Part shown: positions 1 to 64,000 of the stretch, one piece after another
Layout of the letters: every line of letters begins with the position of its first letter
How positions within the stretch are numbered: the stretch's first letter is position 1
Origin: Trileptium ribeirensis
Taxonomy: Eukaryota; Nematoda; Enoplea; Enoplida; Thoracostomopsidae
DNA length: 64,000 nt
NCBI GenBank assembly: GCA_030248225.1
Contig: JASANE010007173.1
Span: 1 to 64,000 of the forward strand
Direction: 5' to 3'
Program-made: the position numbers and the translations under genes
Notes under the pieces: model-generated
What the model was told of the DNA's origin: nothing
What the model saw: the letters and a program-made list of their open reading frames with translations, nothing else
Databases searched by the model: none

Positions 1-1618
1 GATAGCCGGGGTCGTATGGGCATGATGTTAGGAAGTTGCGCCATGCAGCTGCGTCACCGGTTATTACAACTGTGCCTAAGATAGATTTGGAAGATATGTT
101 TTAAAACGGCTAACAACGACAGCTAACATATAATTGCCAATAAACAAAAATTTAGCAAAATCTCGTTTATCATTATCAATATATTTAGCCGATTTTCATA
201 ATTTAGATTATCACGTTTTCGAACTACGATAGTTCTAAACGGCAATTGTACTGGAACAGCTATGCCTCAGGAACTGATTGGCGAAATTTTATATTTTTCA
301 TCCTTACATTACCATTATAGGACGGGGAATAGAATAACATCAGTCAGCTGTATCTATTACAATTCGAAACCTGTAGCCCACACATGTTCGAGGTTCGCGG
401 TCCCCATTGGAGTAACCGAGTGCTCAGGGAGCGGGAGTGGCGGTGCTTTCGGGTCCTATGGGTCCGGCGGCGCCAGGGGTGAGCTGCTCTGTCCGGGAGC
501 TTCATTTGTCACCAACAACTATAACCGAAAGAATGGAATGTATTTCTTTTTCTTATCAGTTGTTTTAATACAATTGTGTTCTCTCTCTGATTTTTGACCA
601 TTGCAATGGTTGTATAAATTTCGTGTAATGAAATATGAAAGTTTTACAAATGAAAAGATTGCACCCTATGAAATTAACTTACCTTCTCTAAAATTGGTTT
701 GCCCCTAAAATATATATCTGGCTATATAACTGGTCTAGTCGGAATTTAAGTCAGTTAAAATTTTCATAATATGTAAAAACCCAAAATCTTCTTCATGAGA
801 CAATGCTGGGTGTCCAATGCAAAAGCATCGTGCCGGTTACGTTGCGCCATTCATAAGGTAGCATTTATTGGTGCAGCTTGATTAAATTTTTGGCCCATGT
901 CATAGGGCAGTTCTATTTAAGTGGAAGACTCACACATTGAATATCACCTTAACATAGTCACTGTGACCGCCAGGGCAGAAGGTCCTGTAGATATTAGATC
1001 AAATTTAGACTTAATTTCGGTATGATCATCGCTTCAAAATGGTTAGTTTCATACATATGATAAATATTTATTATGCATGTGGGTTACATACGTATGTTGT
1101 TGGCTTTGTACCTGTTGCATCATTTATAACGAATCGATACAGCTGGATTGTAGGTTTTACGCAAACAGTAGATTGATTGGTTCAGTGACAGACAATAATG
1201 TCTACTAAAAGCAAACTCGATTGTGCTGCACTTAAATATTAAGTAACAACCTATCCCGGTAGTTTTGTAGCTGACGATATTTTGGCTCACGTCACCTTCA
1301 GATACCAGACGTTGTATTGCTAAAAGAGAACAGCTTAGTGAGCGGGTTTCGGGGCGGCAACCTCTCAACTTAGGTTGCTGCTTGGTATATGATTCATATA
1401 ATCACCTTAGCTTAGGCTAAGGCTTAGGCTTAGTATATCGTGAACGGAATGGAATTCACTTCACTTCCGCCCCTTAAATTTACATTGACCGATATTTTTA
1501 TTACCAAAATTATGACTTAGTGAGTCAATGGGTACATAAATACATCATGGGGCTGTTCATAATAAAATCAGACACTTTTTTTGTAAATCATATCTGAAAT
1601 GTTGCAGAATATGTGGAT

Positions 1619-1883
1619 CAGCAATGGAACGGGGTGACGGGGTCATGGGTCAAAACTGACGCGCGGTGCTGATAATAAGACTACTGAAGAACTTAAAGTG
1701 GAACTAAAAGCTGAATTGCGACATTACGACAACTTAACAGAACTTTGTATTCACAGCTATTCACCGTTTAATCCGCTGTCTTGTTGGGGGAAGAACTGAA
1801 ACGAGGTCGCGGGGTCACGGGGTCAAGATGCGACGAGGTCACCGGGTCACAGGATCACTTATATGTTACCCGTTTCATTGCTG
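1619..1883. mobile_element. Short non-autonomous hAT-like element with 8-bp target duplication
   Basis: The left end reads CAGCAATGGAACGGG. The right end, reverse complemented, reads CAGCAATGAAACGGG: 14 of 15 match. The flanks are atgtggat and atgtggcc, an 8-bp target duplication with the first six positions identical. Inside both ends are repeated GGGGTCA/GGGTCAC words, the usual place of subterminal transposase-binding repeats in hAT elements. The 265-bp element encodes nothing. Confidence 0.8.
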
Positions 1884-2346
1884 ATGTGGCCATTGATCTA
1901 CCGCCGGCAACATCATTGACCTCGCAATAGCTTTCCGCTTAAATGCCACTTATGAAGCTGATTAGAAACGGTCTGATTGGCTTCGCAAAATAGAAAATAC
2001 TGTTTCGATTCAGCATGAGAAAGTTGTACTACCTTCTAGTGCTTCATACTGCGTTGTACCGTTTACAAAAAGACATTTGAAATAGTAGCAAAATCTAGGT
2101 ATATAACGAATAATTGTGGGCCAAATGACCGCACAAAACGTAACCCAATGCACACGGGTAATGAAGGCCACTGCCAATAATCCATTAAATGTTATTTTAT
2201 AGTTAATGTTTAGCTTTGATTCACCATAACAGTGCCTGTGTGAAAAGGCAACCTCAAACTAAATAGTGTAGCATAATTAAAAATTACATGAATTGAAGCA
2301 AATTCTGTATTTTTATACGTAAGATATAGATCGAATGATGTCCTAG

Positions 2347-3927
2347 CTGGAAACTAAAGAGTGTTCCAAGCACGATGAGCCGGAGGAGGAACATGCAGAT
2401 TACGAGAATCCAGATGATGGAGAATGGGATACTGATGGTTTTCAACCGTCGAGTATTCGCTTTACGGGGCAAACTGGATTCTTGATACCTATACCAGATG
2501 ACGCCGACCCGTTTTACTTTTTCAATCTGATTATGAACGATGATATTACTGACTTAGTTGTCTCGAAGACTAATAGCTATGCACAAGATAAATTGGCAAG
2601 CAGATCAACAACTAGGTAGTCCCGAATGAAGCGCTGGCGACCTATTGCAAAGGATTAAATGCACCGCTACATTGCTGTTATTCTTGCAATGGGTTTGTGC
2701 CCTATTGGTGATTCGAAAAACTACTGGAACAGTAAATGCTTGTTGTTTAATTCTGTAATTTCCGATGCAATGTCTTGAATCGATATGAACTTATCACCAG
2801 AAATTTACATTTCAACGGTTATCAAGCTGATACGGATGTGCGGGTGGTAAAAGCTTTGACATTGCTTCAAAACTTTCGGCATGTTATGGCGCAAACATGG
2901 CAGCCATCTGGATCGCTTTCCATTGATGAATCTATTTGCTGCTTCCGAGGAAAGGTATTTTTCAGGCAATACGTAAAAGGGAAAAGACATGAACACGGGC
3001 TGAAGCTTTATGAAATTTTGTATCCATGGTTGTTCACTCCAGACAGGATGAACTTTCCGGCGTTGGACATTCAGAAAAAGTAGTAAAAAAGCTTCTCAAA
3101 AAGTGTAATTGCCTTGGCAAGGGACATACTGTGTACACAGATAATTTTTACACTAGGGTCACGTTGGCCAACGACTTGCTCGAGCACAAAACACATTTGG
3201 TCGGTATCATTCGTAAAAATCGGAAAAATGTGCCGAAAATTATCGCTAAAGGAAAATTGAAGTCCGGAAATGTCATTTGGCGGCACAAGGATAATATCGC
3301 ACTCTGCAAATGGAAGGACATGCGTGAAGTTATTACGCTAACAACAAAACACAACATCGAAATGGTGGAGGTGCGAACGCGAAAAGGGAGGGTTGTTAGT
3401 AAACCACAATGTGTTCAAAACTATACCGAGAATATGAGCGGTGTGGACAGAGGGGATAAGTTCATTTCTTATGCTGCATGTTCAAGAAAATCACAAAGGT
3501 GTTACATGAAGCTCTTCTACCACTTTCTCGATCTGGCGGTCTCAAATTCTTGGCTATTTTACCATTATTGGTGCAAAAAACGAATGGCGACGAAAAAAAT
3601 GCGATGCCTCTTATAGAATTCAGACACTCCGTTATCATTTCACTTTATAGGCCTTCATTTCGTTTGCCTGAAACGTTCGTTCCCGTTGTTCACCGAAAAT
3701 CTGCTCCCGATCCTGCAGATCGCCCCGGACCGTCCACGTCTTCAGCGGAAATGCATACAATTCACTTGATACCTGGTGGAGATAAGAAACGGAACAACCA
3801 AAAGCGATGCCTAGTTTGCTATCAGAATGAAGTTCGGAAGGACACTCGGTATTACTGTCCAGATTGTCCTGGGCAACCCAGGCTCTGTTTTGAAAACTGT
3901 TTCAGGGCATACCACAGGAAAAAATAA
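2347..3927 (+). pseudogene. piggyBac-family transposase pseudogene
   Basis: The reading runs in one frame from 2347 with an acidic N-terminal region and then FTGQTGFLIPIPDDADPFYF, the start of the piggyBac catalytic region. Stops occur at 2617 and about 2656, and a frameshift near 2772. The next block (2775 to about 3060) has LSIDESICCFRGK with the first catalytic aspartate. After a second frameshift the block to about 3590 has VYTDNFYT (second aspartate) and MSGVDRGDKF (third and fourth). After a third frameshift the block to the stop at 3925 ends with a cysteine-rich domain, CLVCYQNEVRKD and YYCPDCPG, which in the family binds the element's ends. All catalytic residues remain, so the decay is fairly recent. 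Confidence 0.93.
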
Positions 3928-4245
3928 CTTTACTGCAAAAAGTAAGAACAATTACGGTTGATGGATGACATTGGGAACATGACTGGAATTTCACATTTAA
4001 AAAATTGTTTTGTAGGTATGTATTACAGCCTGTATTGCAGTTCATGACCAAATTGTCGGTAAACTGGACTAAGACGTACATCGTACGTCATTGCTAGAGC
4101 AACAGCCCAATTTGCAGTTCATAAACAGCGCTATTTCTAAATTGGCTGTGCTACAAAATACATTTTGCATGACGTACGACGTACGTCACGATCGTTTAAC
4201 CAAAGTTACACTGACGTAACTGGTACGTCATGATCACTTAAAGGG
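2347..4245 (+). mobile_element. piggyBac-like transposon remnant, 3' end preserved
   Basis: A broken transposase gene (2347-3927) is followed by a terminal sequence ending cacttaaaggg directly before TTAA at 4246-4249, the target site that piggyBac elements duplicate. Just inside are three palindromic copies of a tgacgtac...gtacgtca motif at 4073-4089, 4170-4188 and 4212-4230, likely subterminal binding repeats. A matching left end (TTAA followed by cccttta) was not found, so the 5' part is lost or too diverged. Confidence 0.85.
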
Positions 4246-4249
4246 TTAA
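4226..4249 (+). mobile_element. piggyBac 3' terminal repeat and TTAA target site
   Basis: The text cgtcatgatcacttaaaggg ends at 4245 and is followed by TTAA. The CCCTTTAA-type terminus next to TTAA is the standard piggyBac boundary. Confidence 0.75.
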
Positions 4250-5488
4250 CTGGCATTTATGAGGTGCCATCTGTTAGTGGGAAAATGTAATTATTACTTT
4301 AGATGCAGCATTCAGAATATATTTCAGAAACTACCGACTCTTGAAAACTTTATTTAGATGAATATATATGTTTTGGCCCATGATATATATTATATACTAT
4401 GGCAATACATGGTCACGTGAAGGGGGTAGGACGATTACCTCCTAAAGCTCGAACTCGCAAAAATCTCGGCGTGAAGCGCCGATTGCCTCTCCCGCCGTTT
4501 CGTCCAACCCCCCTCCCACGCTAGCAGAGCCGCATGCCCCTTACTTCTACCACCAAAGTGCCGACCGGCTGACTCCCTGGAAGGCCTGCCGAAGACCTCG
4601 GCAACCCTGCTGGAATCTCGCAGCTTGAGCATGTATGGCCTATGCCCGTTTTCGTACTGTCGAAATAACGACCACGCTCGCTGGCTATCTGATAATCCAA
4701 ATTTCTAAAAATTTTTAACATTTGTCTGAATTTTTTCCTAATTTCTACTTCAATGTTTCACGGAAAAAACCTCTCTCAAATCACAAAAATTGTAGATTTT
4801 AGTATAAAATTTGTTTGTGTTTGAAAAAATCTAGTTTACATAATTATGTATTCCTTATTGAAAAAGTGGGAATAAATAGCAAGGCAGTCGCTAACTAAAT
4901 GTTTATTTATAAAAACAGTTTGCATCAAATTTAACTGCATATCGCTTGAAACATTGGCAAAGTTTGACTGAATATAATATGTATGCCTTTTTGGTTATCA
5001 GAGCTAGATGTAACCTATCGATACACAGATGGTCCAAACAAGATCTGTACAACATGGTGAACACGCTGCAACGCCTCCCAACGCTTTGTTCCAGTACGAT
5101 GAGGTCGCACTAACAGAATGCGTAGCTTTAAGATTAATTTATTTTTGTCAAATAAAATACTATCAGTTGGATAATATTTACGTTTTTGATTCAACTTACA
5201 GTTTGTAGAATTGTATGTTTGAAGCTTTGACTTTCACTATTTAGAATAAAATTCAAATTTTAGTTTTGGTTACTGTGCATTTAGCGCTATACTGCCGAAT
5301 ATTAAGCATAGTATTACTGTTTGGCGACTAAAACCTTGAACCCAGCACTATGTGAATCGTCTACGTTGTAAACCATTTCTGTTTTTCTGCATATATATTG
5401 GTATAATGCAGTTGAATTTATACCTATGTTTTAAAACAGTTATAATTTACGCAGTATTACAGTTTGCATGCTGTTAAATCGTTGTTAC

Positions 5489-61857
<56,369 letters not shown>

Positions 61858-62699
61858 CTGTAATAGCGGAATGATAGTATAATGTACGAAAATAATAAGA
61901 AATGTTGATCAAAAACTTTTAGTTAGCATTGGGAAAATAGTGTGGGTAAAAGTTATTTGCTTTCCACTATGCAATACTTATTAAGCTGCGTACACTTGAT
62001 AACACATTATTAATATGTTATTTAGAGTCTCTTTACATAAATTGTTACTATTTAGAATATCTTCAGATCTAACAAACATTAATTCAGCAGCAAGCTGATT
62101 TTCGTTCCCCTAGCGCCGAGGCTAAATGACAGGCATGCCAATAAACTGTAGTCAGTGGTAATGTGATCGTGTCATATTGTGATAAATAGCACACCAATTT
62201 AAACAAAACACACTATAGCATGTGTAAGTTAAAAAATCTGCGGGATGCACGAGATTCACATTTGGCTGATATTTTCACGTAGCTTGCTCATTCAAAATGG
62301 TGCCGTGCGCTTGTTTGATATAGAGGTGTGTGCGTGCTGAAACTATTAAGCCCGCGGGTACGCGCAAAAATCAAAGAGCTGTCCACTGCCACTAGGCCCG
62401 TACCCGTAAGCTCCATACGTTTATTCACGCCCGCGAGACCGGTAAGTTGTTGAATCCTGTATGGCTAAACATATTTATCGCTTTGAGTTTTAAAGACATT
62501 CTATTCTTGTTAACTTTTCGATAGCGGGTTGATCGCCAGCGATCTCTCGCTGTCCAGCCTGCAATGCAAGGCAAGGATGTGATCCGCCTTCCCGGCCCAC
62601 CTCCCTACCGCCCAACCAACCACCCAAATGCAAGCTTGTCGGCATTCAGGGACTCTGTTCACCCTGTTACCAACACAGGAATTTGTAGCAGCGTCCTAA

Positions 62700-63075
62700 A
62701 GATACCGTAATTTGCACTTCTGCAGGGCCTAGTAAATGGAAGCCTCCTTGTGATTTACAGTTCCCACTAAACGGAACTGTCCAGTGGCTTCTACAGTTCC
62801 CAATAAAAGGAATCGCCTAGTTTCTTTGCAACGTCCACCAAAGATGAAACGTCTGGTAAGATCAACGGCGCAACATAAACGGAACCGCTTACAGGCTTCA
62901 ACATGTATAGTAAAGGAAGCTGCAAGCCGCCTAGTGGTCTGTACGTCTACGACGCCCACCACAGGCAATTGCCTAGTGGCTTTTACAGCGCCCAGTGAAG
63001 GGAATTGTCCAATTTCTTGTGCAGACCCACCAAGAGGAAATTCCTAGCGACTGCTGCAGCTCCCGCTAAAGTATA
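62700..63075. repeat. Degenerate tandem array, 36-bp unit, about ten copies
   Basis: The unit is close to gcctagtggcttctacagtt followed by cccaataaaaggaatc. Copies drift strongly but keep gcctagtgg, ccca and ggaa. Since 36 is a multiple of three, both strands show 12-residue protein repeats over about 80 codons; I take these as a by-product of the array. Confidence 0.75.
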
Positions 63076-63094
63076 TGTAAATATGGACCTACTG

Positions 63095-63212
63095 TTAACA
63101 AAGTGACCCACGACCCACACCAGTCGACACACGACTCACCGTGACCCACCAAACATGGCTACTTACACGACCCACGAATGACCCACTGACCCACCCTCCA
63201 TTTCAAGTAAAA
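63095..63212. mobile_element. GACCCAC-rich fragment, probable hAT-like element end
   Basis: Read on the minus strand from about 63212 it begins TTGAAATGGAGGGTGGGTCA and goes on with repeated GGGTCA words. This resembles the end of the element at 1619 (GCAATGGAACGGGGTGAC). The other end and a target duplication were not identified. Confidence 0.35.
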
Positions 63213-64000
63213 CAAAATATTTAACACCATGAGTGGTTATTCTTGCAAGCGGAGCATTGCTCGGTACTCGGGGTTGTGCTAAATATGTTGCGATTACTTT
63301 CTGAAACCTGCGGGTACGCGCAGATTACCCGCTACCCGCGGGCTCAACTTTGAGCCCGTACCAGGCCTGGCCCGCGGGTACTAGTACCTACGCATTTGAT
63401 CCTGTCATAACCATGCGTGTATATCCCTGAATGCACCGGCAACCCAAACCATTTCTTAGCACATGTGTTTATGTAAAACTTAGAGTATTTACATTAATTA
63501 CATAGTATTTAATTTTCAATATTTTTGGGACATCAGCAAAACTGTGATAATTTTCCGAATGTGCATAAAGGAGGTATTATAATCAAGAGCATAGAGAGGA
63601 CGCAGTGAGAGCAAATGCTAATTATTAAACGGGTTGAACGACCCAATTGCAACAAATATTAAACAGTTGTTAGCCCACTCAGAATCCCTGTAATTTAAAT
63701 CTACACACCATAAAGTAATATAGATCTAATCACTGCATTTTTCCTAAGTATAAACTGCAATATCTATGATAATAGTAGTCAAATACTCCTTCATATGTTT
63801 GTAAAATGCTTGAATTTGGACTAACACCAAATTCAAATACATTATGTTATATTTCTCGGCACAGTTCTGTGAACATGTTATACCCACAACGCTATTAAGG
63901 CAATCAGAATTATAGAAGAAAATTCTCTAAAATGTAGAGTAATCTCTGTAAAATAAATCGCAACGTTTATGCCAAGCAGTTGCTATATTAAGACTATTTA

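Larger units (their letters stand above)
1..5488 (-). other. Downstream intron (incomplete)
   Basis: Holds the short hAT-like element (1619-1883) and the piggyBac remnant (2347-4245). A GC-rich patch at 400-510 has three Gly-X-Y-like triplets on the minus strand but no usable splice sites. A second GC-rich patch lies at 4430-4680. The rest is AT-rich intron. Confidence 0.6.
61858..64000 (-). other. Upstream intron (incomplete)
   Basis: No exon or gene is recognisable. The stretch holds two patches of CGGGTACGCGC-like sequence (about 62350-62410 and 63308-63385), a degenerate 36-base tandem array (62700-63075) and a patch rich in GACCCAC words (about 63095-63205), which resembles the end of the short hAT-like elements described at 1619 and 36513. 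From 63400 to 64000 I see only AT-rich intron sequence. Confidence 0.6.

Noticed and set aside
262..597. 111-residue plus-strand open frame with a Gly/Ser-rich centre
   Set aside because: No domain, no support for a second gene here; the glycine-rich part reflects the GC-rich patch at 400-510.

Overview
The window is a stretch of animal genomic DNA lying inside one large gene on the minus strand: a collagen chain with the exon style of the fibrillar collagens. I find 21 short exons between 5489 and 61857. Each starts with a complete glycine codon, ends on a complete codon, and is flanked by AG and GT on the minus strand. Their lengths are only 45, 54, 99 or 108 bases. Together they give 1386 coding bases, or 154 Gly-X-Y triplets without an interruption. 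The gene is cut at both window edges: no signal peptide, propeptide, promoter or 3' end is here. Exons are about 2.5 percent of the span; the rest is AT-rich intron. The organism is clearly a metazoan. Long AT-rich introns and the transposon mix suggest a non-vertebrate animal, but I cannot name the phylum.

In the order of transcription (right to left) the exon sizes are 54, 54, 54, 54, 99, 45, 54, 99, 45, 99, 108, 54, 108, 45, 54, 45, 54, 54, 54, 54, 99. Against the vertebrate type I/II series as I remember it, this fits exons 9 to 29 closely, with one fused pair, one split exon, one shifted boundary and one 54-base exon that I cannot find. The missing exon would lie in the 14-kb intron 23597-37674.

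The introns hold mobile-element debris and tandem repeats. From left to right: a short hAT-type element (1619-1883), a broken piggyBac transposase gene with its 3' end (2347-4245), a first dispersed repeat family (8818-9415 and 18374-19175), a second (12760-13395 and 32915-33560), a perfect 116-base tandem duplication (15007-15237), serial copies of one exon end (17758-18068), a 22-copy minisatellite (about 21945-23150), a duplicated exon end (23158-23520), a decayed LTR-retroelement gag remnant (24459-25041), two tRNA-like sequences (30177-30250 and 39960-40040), a TA microsatellite (28775-28892), a decayed minus-strand LINE (about 45060-48600), a second short hAT-type element (58879-59031) and a 36-base repeat array (62700-63075).

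No other intact protein gene, CRISPR array, rRNA or canonical tRNA is supported. I see no new multi-gene system. The most interesting signals are the exon-size ladder with its missing member, and two exons whose 3' ends have been duplicated into their own downstream introns and are now decaying.
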